Counted from the stretch's first letter, positions 1 to 9,124 are shown. The stretch is 64,000 bases of DNA from Mesorhizobium sp. (GCA_022833215.1 JAIPUZ010000092.1:1-64000); one strand, 5' to 3'. Translations and numbers: made by a program. Notes: a model not told the origin generated them from the letters alone.

Positions 1-112
1 TCAAGGACTGGCGGCGCGTCGCAACTCGTTACGACAAGCTGGCAACCAATTTCGCCGCTTCAGTCCTCATCGCTGCAATCATCACATGGTGGGCTGATTG
101 AGTCTCGACCTT
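1..112 (+). mobile_element. 3' end of an IS5-family insertion sequence (cut by window edge)
   Basis: The first 101 bases encode a transposase C-terminus, and the following short stretch (102-112) should hold the IS terminal repeat. The sequence then passes directly into a 102-bp intergenic repeat whose second copy lies at 42663. The exact IS boundary and any target duplication cannot be fixed because the left end lies outside the window. Confidence 0.6.
3..101 (+). CDS. IS5-family transposase, C-terminal fragment (partial)
   Basis: Reading from base 3, the frame gives KDWRRVATRYDKLATNF followed by a hydrophobic alanine-rich tail ending WWAD and a TGA stop. The block RYDKLATNF near the C-terminus, followed by about 20 mostly hydrophobic residues, is characteristic of IS5-type DDE transposases. 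There it follows the last catalytic acidic residue. Only 32 residues are in the window, so intactness and exact subgroup cannot be judged. Confidence 0.75.
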   Translation, partial: KDWRRVATRYDKLATNFAASVLIAAIITWWAD

Positions 113-214
113 AGATCATTTCCTCGTTTCACGGAATCGAGAAAATGATCTATCTGATTGTTTATACTGCATTTATGCGACGCAAAATGTTTCCATTCGG
201 CTGCAAAACGCTCT
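113..214. repeat. Intergenic repeat copy 1 with 14-nt stem (102 bp)
   Basis: This 102-bp stretch matches 42663-42764 at about 90 of 102 positions. It opens with an inverted repeat: AGATCATTTCCTCG at 113-126 pairs with CGAGAAAATGATCT at 138-151, with one mismatch. A conserved single-stranded half follows, containing TTTATACTGCATTT, a GCGACGC core and GTTTCCATT. Differences between copies preserve pairing in the stem. It lies between the IS end and the 3' end of the Lrp gene. It looks like a dispersed rhizobial intergenic element rather than a gene. Confidence 0.8.
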
Positions 215-222
215 GGCCGGCA

Positions 223-681
223 TCAGATGCGCCTCTCCTTGATGGTGCTCATGATGAAGCTGGTCTCGATCGAGGCGACGCATTTCAGGCGCGCGATCTT
301 CTCCTTGATGAAGCGCTCATATTCGCCAAGGTCGCGGGCGGCGACTTTCAGCATATAGTCGCGCGAGCCGGTGACGAGATGGCATTCCAGCACCTCGTCC
401 CAGCCGCGCACGGCCTGTTCGAACATGACGATGTCGTCCTCGTTCTGCTGGACGAGGCGTATGGTGGCGATCGCCGTCATGGTCCAGCCCCAGGCGGCCG
501 GATCGACCAATGCCGTGTAGCCACGGATGACGCCCGTTTCCTCCAGCCGCCGCACGCGGCGCAGGCAGGGCGACGGCGACAGGCCGATGCGTTCGGCCAG
601 CTCGATATTCGGCAGGCGTCCATCGGCCTGCAATTCGCTCAGGATCTTGCGATCGAAATCGTCGGCAATTTTCTGCGTCAT
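223..681 (-). CDS. Lrp/AsnC family transcriptional regulator
   Basis: This 152-residue protein has the Lrp/AsnC layout. An N-terminal winged helix-turn-helix (about residues 5-60, with IELAERIGLSPSPCLRRVRRL as the recognition region) is followed by a beta-alpha RAM ligand-binding domain (about 68-150, with HLVTGSRDYMLKV). Such proteins bind amino acids and act as octameric DNA-binding regulators. The gene is divergent from a methionine gamma-lyase-type enzyme at 817, with 135 bp between them holding a dyad at 758-775. It probably controls that enzyme in response to a sulfur amino acid. The target and ligand are inferred from position only. Confidence 0.9.
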   Translation of the reverse strand: MTQKIADDFDRKILSELQADGRLPNIELAERIGLSPSPCLRRVRRLEETGVIRGYTALVDPAAWGWTMTAIATIRLVQQNEDDIVMFEQAVRGWDEVLECHLVTGSRDYMLKVAARDLGEYERFIKEKIARLKCVASIETSFIMSTIKERRI

Positions 682-757
682 AAATGAATTTCTTTGGGTG
701 TGGATTGCGCCATATCAGCCATGAATGGTTGAAAATAGCAAGGATTGAGCCTCCCGC

Positions 758-775
758 TTGCGCTAGATTGCGCAA
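758..775. promoter_or_regulatory. Candidate Lrp-type operator (dyad)
   Basis: The 18-bp dyad TTGCGCTAGATTGCGCAA has perfect 6-bp arms around an AT-leaning centre. It sits 41 bp upstream of the 817 start and between divergent genes. This matches the general form of Lrp/AsnC operators, but binding is inferred. Confidence 0.45.
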
Positions 776-816
776 CAGACTGAAAAAGTGTCGCAAGGCC
801 ATTTCCGGGGATCGTC

Positions 817-2100
817 ATGACAGCGCCAAAACCCTCCAGAACACATATCGGCAACCACAAGCTCCATCCTGAAACCATGATGCTGAGCTACGGCTTCGAT
901 CCGCTGCTTTCGGAAGGGGCCGTGAAGCCGCCGGTGTTCCTGACCTCGACTTTCGTGTTTCGCTCGGCGGAGGAGGGACGCGATTTCTTCGACTACACCT
1001 CAGGCCGCAAGGAGCCGCCGCAAGGCACGGCCGCGGGACTGGTCTATTCGCGCTTCAACCACCCCAACAGCGAGATCGTGGAAGACCGGCTTGCCGTTTA
1101 CGAAAACACGGAAAGCTGCGTGCTGTTCTCGTCGGGCATGTCGGCCATCACCACGGCGATCCTGGCCTATGCGCGGCCCGGCGATGTGGTGCTGCATTCG
1201 CAGCCGCTCTATGGCGGGACGGAGGTGCTTCTGGCGCGCACGCTGGCAGGGCTCGATATCGGCGCCGAGGGCTTTTCGGACGGCGTGAACGGCGATGCAG
1301 TGCGCAAGGCGGCGAAGGCCGCTGCCGCGCGGGGCAGGGTTTCCGTCATTCTGGTGGAAACGCCGTCAAATCCGATCAACAGCGTCATCGATCTTGCCCT
1401 GATGAAGGCGGTTGCCGACGAGCTGGAGCAATCGCAGGGGCACCGACCGGTGGTGATGTGCGACAACACGCTGCTCGGCCCGGTGTTCCAGCGCCCGGTC
1501 GAACTCGGCGCGGATGTCTCGCTCTATTCGCTGACCAAATATGTCGGCGGCCATTCCGATCTGATTGCCGGCGCGGCGATGGGCCGGAAGGAGATCATCA
1601 GGCCGATCAAGGCCCTGCGCGGGGCAATCGGCACGCAACTCGATGCGCATTCGTGCTGGATGCTCGGCCGCTCGCTGGAAACGCTGGCGCTGCGCATGGA
1701 GAAGGCCGACGCCAATGCGAAGATCGTGGCGCAATTCCTGCGCGATCACGCCAAGGTCGAAAGAGTTCACTACCTGCCGTTTCTCGAGGCCGAAAGTCCT
1801 TCGGCGAAGGTGTTCCGGGCCCAGTGCACGGGCGCGGGATCGACCTTTTCCTTCGATATTCGCGGCGGGGAGCAGGCGGCTTTCGCCTTCCTCAATGCGC
1901 TGCAACTGTTCAAGCTGGCCGTCAGCCTCGGCGGCACGGAATCGCTGGCCAGCCACCCGGCGGCGATGACCCATTCGGGCGTTCCGCTGGAGGTGCGCCA
2001 GCGCATCGGCGTGCTGGACACCACCATCCGCCTGTCGATCGGGGTCGAGCATCCCGACGATCTGGTGGCCGATGTGGCGCAGGCGCTGGCGGCGGTTTGA
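817..2100 (+). CDS. Methionine gamma-lyase / cystathionine gamma-synthase-family PLP enzyme
   Basis: This 427-residue member of the Cys/Met-metabolism PLP family (fold type I) carries the family landmarks. These are [17 protein letters not shown] near the N-terminus, [11 protein letters not shown] and [10 protein letters not shown] for cofactor phosphate binding, VETPSNP, and [11 protein letters not shown] with the Schiff-base lysine at about residue 241. The C-terminal half has [13 protein letters not shown] and a terminal [12 protein letters not shown]. The family performs gamma- or beta-elimination or replacement on methionine, cystathionine or homoserine esters, and the exact reaction cannot be read from sequence. 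An insertion near residues 55-70 ([13 protein letters not shown]) is longer than in classical MetB. The gene ends at a strong terminator. The divergent Lrp regulator suggests amino-acid-controlled expression. Confidence 0.88.
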   Translation: MTAPKPSRTHIGNHKLHPETMMLSYGFDPLLSEGAVKPPVFLTSTFVFRSAEEGRDFFDYTSGRKEPPQGTAAGLVYSRFNHPNSEIVEDRLAVYENTESCVLFSSGMSAITTAILAYARPGDVVLHSQPLYGGTEVLLARTLAGLDIGAEGFSDGVNGDAVRKAAKAAAARGRVSVILVETPSNPINSVIDLALMKAVADELEQSQGHRPVVMCDNTLLGPVFQRPVELGADVSLYSLTKYVGGHSDLIAGAAMGRKEIIRPIKALRGAIGTQLDAHSCWMLGRSLETLALRMEKADANAKIVAQFLRDHAKVERVHYLPFLEAESPSAKVFRAQCTGAGSTFSFDIRGGEQAAFAFLNALQLFKLAVSLGGTESLASHPAAMTHSGVPLEVRQRIGVLDTTIRLSIGVEHPDDLVADVAQALAAV

Positions 2101-2106
2101 GCGCTG

Positions 2107-2139
2107 AAAAAGGCTCGCCGGTTTTTGGCGAGCCTTTTT
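2107..2139 (+). terminator. Rho-independent terminator after the PLP enzyme
   Basis: Perfect arms AAAAAGGCTCGCC (2107-2119) and GGCGAGCCTTTTT (2127-2139) flank a 7-base loop. The structure begins 6 bases after the stop codon and ends in a T run. Confidence 0.9.
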
Positions 2140-2301
2140 CCGGCTTCACGCTTCTCGCGAAGGCAGCAACCGCCGCGCAGGTGGAAGCCGGCGCGCGCTT
2201 CGGCTTTTGGTCCACGCTCCCGCGAGGGGAGCGATCCTCCCATGAAATGACGAACCTGACCTATCAGATGTTTCGATCCACGCTCCCGCCAAGGGAACGA
2301 C
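2138..2301 (-). CRISPR. Decayed three-repeat type I-C-like CRISPR array (no cas genes in window)
   Basis: Three related units have their TCCACGC-type cores at 2145, 2211 and 2277, an exact 66-bp pitch. That equals a 32-nt repeat plus a 34-nt spacer. The best unit, 2270-2301, starts GTTTCGATCCACGCTCCCGC and ends AACGAC. Read in reverse it closely resembles the classical type I-C repeat ending in GGATTGAAAC. The unit at 2204-2236 is moderately diverged and the one at 2138-2170 strongly diverged, fitting decay toward the trailer end if transcription is leftward. Translating the minus strand gives the VPLAGAWIET-like peptide typical of spurious genes called in I-C arrays. Spacer tracts are 2171-2203 and 2237-2269. 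No leader or cas gene is recognisable. Confidence 0.65.
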
Positions 2302-2417
2302 GCCTGCGGGCGACTTACTTCTGCCCGTGTGCATGAACATGAACTGAATGCGGGCTTCAGAACAGGTTCAAATGCCGCCGGGCATCCTTCCAGCATGTTC
2401 AACGGGAGGAATTGACA

Positions 2418-2693
2418 ATGACCATCAGAAACATCGCCAGGGCCGCTGTCGCATCTGCACTGCTTCTTGCACCGGTCTCCGGTGCCTACGCCTACTCGAT
2501 CCATGTTCTGAACGGCGTCTACACGATCAAGTGCGAGAACGGCGTGACATCGACCGGAACCACCTTGCAGGTGTCGCATGCCCAGGCAGCCTATTTCTGC
2601 AAGGTCCGGGGCAGCAGCATGACAACGGGCAAAGGTGACATTGCGCCGAAAGCGACGGCGGCGCCGACGAAGCAGATGGCGCCCGGCCGCTGA
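2418..2693 (+). CDS. Small secreted two-cysteine protein, paralogue of the 19163-19447 product
   Basis: This 91-residue protein has an N-terminal signal peptide (MTIRNIARAAVASALLLAP, likely cleaved near AYAYS). The short mature domain contains a YSIHVLNGVYTIKCENG block, then a VSHAQAAYFCKVRGSSM block and a Lys/Ala/Pro-rich tail. Two cysteines in the mature part could form a disulfide in the periplasm. The ATG at 2418 is preferred over TTG at 2412 because GGGAGGA ends 7 bases before it and because the paralogue also starts MTIR. A terminator follows. I do not recognise the family. The paralogue in this window shows it is a real, selected protein type. Confidence 0.8.
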   Translation: MTIRNIARAAVASALLLAPVSGAYAYSIHVLNGVYTIKCENGVTSTGTTLQVSHAQAAYFCKVRGSSMTTGKGDIAPKATAAPTKQMAPGR

Positions 2694-2714
2694 GCGACCA
2701 GCTTGCCCGCAATG

Positions 2715-2741
2715 AAAACCCCGTCTCAAGGCGGGGTTTTT
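2715..2741 (+). terminator. Rho-independent terminator of the small secreted protein gene
   Basis: AAAACCCCG (2715-2723) pairs with CGGGGTTTT (2732-2740) across an 8-base loop and runs into TT. It lies 22 bases after the stop codon. Confidence 0.88.
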
Positions 2742-2824
2742 CGCCTGTGGCGGACGGCAGGAGAAAGCAGCCGGCAATGTCACCATCCCGGGCGGCCGCT
2801 TTCCCCAACAAGGCACCTGAAACA

Positions 2825-2848
2825 GCGCCCGGCGAGATTTCCGGGCGC
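2825..2848 (-). terminator. Possible weak terminator downstream of the TPP enzyme
   Basis: GCGCCCGG and CCGGGCGC (8-bp perfect arms, 8-base loop) form a stem whose minus-strand 3' flank is TGTTTC. It lies about 75 bases beyond the stop codon of the minus-strand gene ending at 2922. The T tract is poor. Confidence 0.35.
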
Positions 2849-2885
2849 ACCGGCTCAGACGGTGATGCGAGGCAACAGCAGGAGC

Positions 2886-2917
2886 GTTTCGATCCACGCT
2901 CCGGTCAGGACAGGAGG
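2886..2917 (-). repeat. Isolated half-preserved CRISPR-like repeat
   Basis: The first 17 bases, GTTTCGATCCACGCTCC, are identical to the best repeat at 2270. The second half (GGTCAGGACAGG) has diverged from the palindromic part. It is 609 bp from that array and out of phase with its 66-bp pitch. It may therefore be a remnant separated by insertion of the small secreted protein gene or by rearrangement. Confidence 0.55.
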
Positions 2918-2921
2918 CCGG

Positions 2922-4571
2922 CTATCGCTTCTCGCGGATGTCGGTGAGCGTGCGGGCGGGGGTGATGGCTTCGGGATCGAGCCTGATCTCGATGATCGCC
3001 GGCTTGCCGCTCGCCCTTGCGCGCTCGAAGGCGGGCGCGAAGGCATCGGTGGTCTCCACCGTTTCGCCATGCCCGCCGAAGGCGCGCGCATAGGCGGCGA
3101 AATCCGGGTTCTTCAGGCTGGTGCCGGACACGCGGCCCGGATAGTCCCGCTCCTGATGCATGCGGATCGTGCCGTAGATGCCGTTGTTGAGAATGACGAC
3201 GATGACCGGCAGGTCGTATTGCACGGCCGTGGCAAATTCCTGCCCATGCATCAGGAAATCGCCGTCGCCGGCCCATACGATCACCTCGCGCTCCGGAAAC
3301 AGGCTTTTCGCGCCGACGCCGGCCGGCACGCCGTAGCCCATGGAGCCGGAGGTCGGCGCGGCCTGCGTGTTGTAGCGGCGGAAGCGATGGAAGCGGTGCA
3401 TCCATGTGGCGAAATTGCCCGCGCCGTTGCAGATGATCGCGTCTTCAGGGAGCTCGCCTTCCAGATAGTCCATGATCGGACCCATCTGCACGGCGCCGGG
3501 GCCGGTCCTGGGCGGGGTGGACCATGCAAGATAGTCGGCATGACGCTGCTTCGTCTCATCCGTCCACACAGGTGCCGCCTTCGGCTTGCGGCCGGAGAAT
3601 GCCTCCACGAAGGCGGCGGGCGAAGCATTGATAGCCAGTGTCGGCCGGTAGACGCGGCCCAGCTCGTTGGCGTCGACATGGACATGGACAAGCTTCTGGT
3701 CCGGGTAGGGGCTCTTCATCAGCGTGTAGTCGGATGAAGGCATCTCACCGAAGCGGCCGCCGACGAGCAGGATGAGGTCTGCCTGTTTGATGGCGTTGGC
3801 GAGTTTCGGGTTGAGGCCGATGCCGACGTCGCCGGCATAGTTCTCATGCAGATGGTCAAACAGCATCTGGCGGCGGAAGGAGACGCCGACCGGCAGCGCC
3901 CAGTTTTCCGAAATGCGCTGCATGCGGGCGACCGCTTCTTCGCCCCAGCGGGTGCCGCCGAGAATGACGAACGGGCGCTTTGCCTCACCCAGCAGCTTTT
4001 CCAGTTCGTCCAGTTCCGCGTCGCCCGGCCGCGTCTCCACCGGCGTGAAGGGCAGGGCAGCAGGGGCCTCGACCTCGGAAACCAGCATGTCCTCCGGCAG
4101 CGAAACGATGACGGGGCCGGGCCGGCCGGAGGTGGCTACGGCGAATGCGCGCGTCACCAGTTCGGGAATGCGGGCGGCGTCGTCGATCTCGACCACCCAT
4201 TTGGCGATGTCTCCGAAGAAGGCGTGGTAATCGACCTCCTGAAACGCCTCGCGATATTTCGCATGGCTGGCGATCTGGCCGATGAACAGGATCATCGGGA
4301 TCGAATCCTGCATGGCGATGTGGACGCCGGCCGAGGCATTGGTGGCGCCGGGGCCGCGCGTGACGAAGCAGATGCCCGGCCTGCCGGTGAGGCGGCCCTG
4401 ACAGTCAGCCATCATCGCCGCGCCGCCCTCCTGACGACAGACGATCGTGCCGATGCTGGAATCGTGCAGCGCATCGAGCACGGCGAGATAGGATTCGCCC
4501 GGAACGCAGAACACGCGGTCCGCGCCATTGGCCTCAAGCGCCTCGACAATCAGCTGTCCACCGGTTTTCAT
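2922..4571 (-). CDS. Thiamine-pyrophosphate-dependent enzyme of the acetolactate synthase family
   Basis: This 549-residue protein has the three-domain TPP fold. The N-terminal PYR domain carries the catalytic glutamate in CRQEGGAAMMA (about residue 48) and the FVTRGPGATNA motif. A central Rossmann-like domain follows (about 190-330, with LILLVGGRFGEMPSSDYTL). The C-terminal PP domain has the metal/TPP motif GDGDF through ILNNGIYG (about 434-465). Related enzymes decarboxylate 2-keto acids and ligate or release the product. The sequence does not settle whether this is a biosynthetic acetolactate synthase; no small regulatory subunit gene is adjacent. An alpha/beta hydrolase gene lies 18 bases upstream on the same strand, suggesting a two-gene unit. 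Confidence 0.85.
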   Translation of the reverse strand: MKTGGQLIVEALEANGADRVFCVPGESYLAVLDALHDSSIGTIVCRQEGGAAMMADCQGRLTGRPGICFVTRGPGATNASAGVHIAMQDSIPMILFIGQIASHAKYREAFQEVDYHAFFGDIAKWVVEIDDAARIPELVTRAFAVATSGRPGPVIVSLPEDMLVSEVEAPAALPFTPVETRPGDAELDELEKLLGEAKRPFVILGGTRWGEEAVARMQRISENWALPVGVSFRRQMLFDHLHENYAGDVGIGLNPKLANAIKQADLILLVGGRFGEMPSSDYTLMKSPYPDQKLVHVHVDANELGRVYRPTLAINASPAAFVEAFSGRKPKAAPVWTDETKQRHADYLAWSTPPRTGPGAVQMGPIMDYLEGELPEDAIICNGAGNFATWMHRFHRFRRYNTQAAPTSGSMGYGVPAGVGAKSLFPEREVIVWAGDGDFLMHGQEFATAVQYDLPVIVVILNNGIYGTIRMHQERDYPGRVSGTSLKNPDFAAYARAFGGHGETVETTDAFAPAFERARASGKPAIIEIRLDPEAITPARTLTDIREKR

Positions 4572-4589
4572 TGCGATTATTGCTCCAGT

Positions 4590-5552
4590 TCAGTCGGAAG
4601 TTTTCGTGTTTGCGGAAGGCTGTCGCGAGCAGACGCGATCCAGCCATGAAGCGAAATCGGCCATCACGACATCGCGGTTGATTTCGTTGAGGCTTTCGTG
4701 GCGGGTGCCGGCATGGGTGGTGGCCGTAACGCTGGAAAAGCCCATGGCCCGAAGGCGGGCGGCGAGCTTTCTCATGCTTTTGCCGCCATTGGTGGCCGGG
4801 TCTTTTTCTCCGCCCACCAGATAAAAGGGCAGCGTCCTGCGAATGTCGGAAAAGCCGGCGTCATCCGCGCCGTTTGCGGCAAGGCGGAACAGATCGAACC
4901 ACAGCGAGACCGACCCGTTCCAGCCGCAGAGCGGGTCCGCCATATAGGCGTCCACCTCGGCAGGATCGCGCGACAGCCAGTCGAAAAGCGTGCGATGATC
5001 GGGAACTGCCTTGCCCCATGCCTCGAAGGTGAGCTTCGGCAGCAGGCGCGAGGGCACGTCGGAGCCGAGGCGGAAGCGTTCCCAGGAAAGGATCGCCCTG
5101 GCGGCGAGCGCCGGCAGGCCGGACTGGAAGTTCGAGTTCCAGACGGATGCCGCGTGAATGCGGTTCGAATGGCGCAGCACGTAGTTCAGGGCAATCATGC
5201 CGCCCATCGAATGGCCGAAGACGATGACCGGCAGATCGGGATGCTCGCCGGCAATCAGGTCGTGTACGGCATCGACGTCCGAGATGACCTTGTCGACGCC
5301 ATCGCGTTCGGCAAAGCGGCCGATTGGCGCATCGGGCGCGCGGGTGAAGCCATGGCCGCGATGGTCCTGCGCATAGACGTGGAAGCCTCGCGCCGACAGG
5401 AATTTCGCGAACCCGGCGTAGCGGCCGGCATGCTCGGCAAGCCCGTGGTTGATCTGCACGACGCCGCGCGGCTGAGCGGAAGCCGGCTCGACATACAGGT
5501 TCAGCGCTGCGCCGCCTGGCGCAGAAAGGGTTCGCCGGCTGTTGAAGCTCAT
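4590..5552 (-). CDS. Alpha/beta hydrolase, lysophospholipase/monoglyceride lipase-like
   Basis: This 320-residue cytoplasmic-type hydrolase has the oxyanion loop NHGLAEHAGRY near residue 36 and HVYAQDHRGHG after it. The nucleophile elbow GHSMGG is at about 112-117, a late acid lies near VGGEKDPATNGG, and the catalytic histidine is likely in GTRHESLNE. These features match the Serine aminopeptidase S33 / PldB-like group that cleaves lysophospholipids or monoacylglycerols. No signal peptide is seen. It is the first gene of a probable pair with the TPP enzyme, ending 18 bases upstream of that gene. The substrate is unknown. Confidence 0.85.
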   Translation of the reverse strand: MSFNSRRTLSAPGGAALNLYVEPASAQPRGVVQINHGLAEHAGRYAGFAKFLSARGFHVYAQDHRGHGFTRAPDAPIGRFAERDGVDKVISDVDAVHDLIAGEHPDLPVIVFGHSMGGMIALNYVLRHSNRIHAASVWNSNFQSGLPALAARAILSWERFRLGSDVPSRLLPKLTFEAWGKAVPDHRTLFDWLSRDPAEVDAYMADPLCGWNGSVSLWFDLFRLAANGADDAGFSDIRRTLPFYLVGGEKDPATNGGKSMRKLAARLRAMGFSSVTATTHAGTRHESLNEINRDVVMADFASWLDRVCSRQPSANTKTSD

Positions 5553-5817
5553 TTCCGTCTTTGCCCGCCCTTATTGCACCATCTGCGGCGCTGCCCTGCC
5601 TGCGGCGGCAATCCGGCACAGCGCCTGTTGCGTGCATAAAAGCTTCTACGTGCAACAAGCGCAATCGGCTCATGATGAATTCGCATGGGGTCATGCGCGC
5701 GGGAGGATGACCGGCGCCGCCCGTGGCCGGGGAAGCCGCGGTGGGGCATTGCCCCGGAGGGGTCTTTCGCCTACATAGCGGCCAACCTCCGATCACGAAT
5801 TGTTCAAGGAAGAGCGC

Positions 5818-7467
<1,650 letters not shown>

Positions 7468-7478
7468 TTTCTGTCTTG

Positions 7479-7510
7479 AACGCCCCGCCCTGTGCGGGGC
7501 GTTTCGTTTC
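7479..7510 (+). terminator. Rho-independent terminator of ettA
   Basis: AACGCCCCGC (7479-7488) pairs with GCGGGGCGTT (7494-7503) over a 5-base loop and is followed by TCGTTTC. It lies between ettA and the next gene. Confidence 0.8.
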
Positions 7511-7526
7511 CGTACCGGAGGAATGC

Positions 7527-8297
7527 ATGAAGGACTGGTCCGCCGCGCAATATCTGAAGTTCGAGGACGAGCGCACGCGCCCCTCGCGCGACCTGCTGGC
7601 GCAGGTGCCGGCGGTCGAACCAGAACGCGTGGTGGACATTGGCTGCGGGCCGGGAAACTCGACCGAACTGCTGGCCGCGCGCTGGCCACAGGCCGAGGTC
7701 AGCGGCATCGACACCTCGCCCGACATGCTGGACAAGGCCCGCAAGCGCCTGCCGGGCCTTCGCTTCGATCTGGCCGACGCCGAAAGCTGGGTGCCTTCGC
7801 AGAAGGCGGACGTGCTGTTTGCCAATGCCGTGTTCCAGTGGCTGCCAAACCATCCACAGGTTCTGGTTCGGCTGATGGAGCAGCTTGCGCCGGGCGGCAC
7901 GCTGGCCGTGCAGATGCCGGACAATCTCGGCGAGCCATCGCACCGGCTGATGCGCGAGACGGCGGCGGAAATGCCTTTCGCGTCGAAGATCGCCGATGCG
8001 GCGCGCGATCCGCTGCCGCCGGTCCGGCATTACTACGACCTGCTGACGCCGCTGAGCGCGCGCCTCGATATCTGGCACACGTTCTACAACCACCCTCTGG
8101 CCGGGCCGGATGCGATCGTCGAATGGCTGAAATCGACCGGCCTGAAACCGTTCATCGACCCGCTGGAAGAGGATGAGCGGCAGGCGTTTCTTTCCCGCTA
8201 TCTGGAGAAGATCGCGACCGCCTATCCGCCAGCGGCGGACGGCAAGGTGCTGCTGCGCTTCCCGCGCCTGTTCATCGTGGCGGTGCGCAAGGGCTGA
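7527..8297 (+). CDS. tam: Trans-aconitate 2-methyltransferase-like SAM methyltransferase
   Basis: This 256-residue class I methyltransferase has the SAM-binding motif [16 protein letters not shown] (about 36-50) and motif [12 protein letters not shown]. The Tam hallmarks [18 protein letters not shown] and [22 protein letters not shown] are also present. Tam monomethylates trans-aconitate, disposing of a spontaneous isomer of cis-aconitate that inhibits aconitase. GGAGGA precedes the ATG by 4 bases. It sits alone between ettA and a convergent DUF2293-like gene. Confidence 0.88.
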   Translation: MKDWSAAQYLKFEDERTRPSRDLLAQVPAVEPERVVDIGCGPGNSTELLAARWPQAEVSGIDTSPDMLDKARKRLPGLRFDLADAESWVPSQKADVLFANAVFQWLPNHPQVLVRLMEQLAPGGTLAVQMPDNLGEPSHRLMRETAAEMPFASKIADAARDPLPPVRHYYDLLTPLSARLDIWHTFYNHPLAGPDAIVEWLKSTGLKPFIDPLEEDERQAFLSRYLEKIATAYPPAADGKVLLRFPRLFIVAVRKG

Positions 8298-8306
8298 TGC
8301 CGGAGC

Positions 8307-8627
8307 TCAAACGTCGTCGTCGTCCGGATCGAGCAACCGCGTGGCGCGCCATTTCGTCAACCAGGCGTTGATCTCGTCGATGACGAAGAAGCGCGCCGAA
8401 TCGCGATCGTAGCCTTCGGCCAGCAGTTTCTCGTAGTCCGTGTGGGCGTGGCGGATGTGGGCCACCGTTGCCAGCCAGACCGCGATGGAGGCGGGCAGGG
8501 CCTTCAGATGCGGCGCGCCGGCGTCTGTCCGGATCTTCTCGATATCGGCATAGGGCGCCATCGGCAGCAGCACGGTGAGCGCTTTGGCGATGGCCTTCCG
8601 CCGCCCGGTGGAACGGTTCACATTCAA
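8307..8627 (-). CDS. DUF2293-like protein of unknown function
   Basis: This 106-residue basic-to-acidic protein has a central block AHIRHAHTDYEKLLAEGYDRDSARFFVIDEINAWL that I recognise as the DUF2293 signature (RHxxTxYxxLLxxGxxRxxAR). The C-terminus is acidic (LLDPDDDD). The start is a TTG whose last two bases overlap the TGA of trmO (TTGA), with an alternative GTG at 8621, implying translational coupling to trmO. No catalytic motif is evident. It converges with tam, with 9 bases between the stop codons. Confidence 0.75.
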   Translation of the reverse strand: MNVNRSTGRRKAIAKALTVLLPMAPYADIEKIRTDAGAPHLKALPASIAVWLATVAHIRHAHTDYEKLLAEGYDRDSARFFVIDEINAWLTKWRATRLLDPDDDDV

Positions 8628-9124
8628 TCCTTCTGCGGGATGGCGGCGTCCGCGATTGCGTCGACCGACGGGAAATAAGGCTTGATGTCGAGCACCGGCG
8701 TGCCGTCGAGCACGTCGATGGCGTCGAGCTCTATCGTCCCGGCGCCCCGGTCGATACGGACGATCCTTGCCGTATGAAGGCCGACAGGGTTGGGGCGGGC
8801 GGGCGAGCGCAGCGCGAAAACGCCTTTGGCTTCAGGCGCATGGCGCGGTTTTTGTACAATCAGATTCCGCGGTGAATGATGCAGCCATGTCAATATGTGG
8901 ATGTGGCTGTAGTTCTCCAGTCCGGCCAGACCTTCCCGATAGGCAGGGTCGAGGGTGAGGCGGGCCGGGGCATTGCGCTCGCGCGCCTGCCGCATGTTTT
9001 TAGGGCAATCTTCTCTCTCCACCCATGGCGAAGAGATGTGGCCGATGAAGACGACATGTCCGTCCGGCGTCATTCCGGCAGGGTCGTCATCCAGTCCTCG
9101 CTCGCCGTCGCGCGGTTCAAACAT
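8624..9124 (-). CDS. trmO: tRNA (N6-threonylcarbamoyl-A37) N6-methyltransferase TrmO
   Basis: This 166-residue protein belongs to the TsaA/TrmO family. It has HVVFIGHISSPW near residue 29, the DCPKNMRQAR block, LENYSHIHILTWLHH, and the signature GVFALRSPARPNPVGLH. The family uses a beta-barrel SAM site to methylate t6A37 in threonine tRNAs. The ATG at 9122-9124 is chosen because the conserved domain begins shortly after it, and upstream in-frame sequence is not family-like. The DUF2293-like gene overlaps its stop. It is divergent from the ArsR-methyltransferase gene, sharing about 120 bp of upstream region. Confidence 0.85.
   Translation of the reverse strand: MFEPRDGERGLDDDPAGMTPDGHVVFIGHISSPWVEREDCPKNMRQARERNAPARLTLDPAYREGLAGLENYSHIHILTWLHHSPRNLIVQKPRHAPEAKGVFALRSPARPNPVGLHTARIVRIDRGAGTIELDAIDVLDGTPVLDIKPYFPSVDAIADAAIPQKD

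Noticed and set aside
2146-2340. Open minus-strand frame encoding VVPLAGAWIET-like sequence
   Set aside because: It is a read-through of the CRISPR-like repeats, a well-known source of spurious genes; no start signals.
2703-3737. Plus-strand frame (344 codons) opposite the TPP enzyme
   Set aside because: Includes the detached CRISPR-like repeat and the antisense of a clear TPP enzyme; no gene features.
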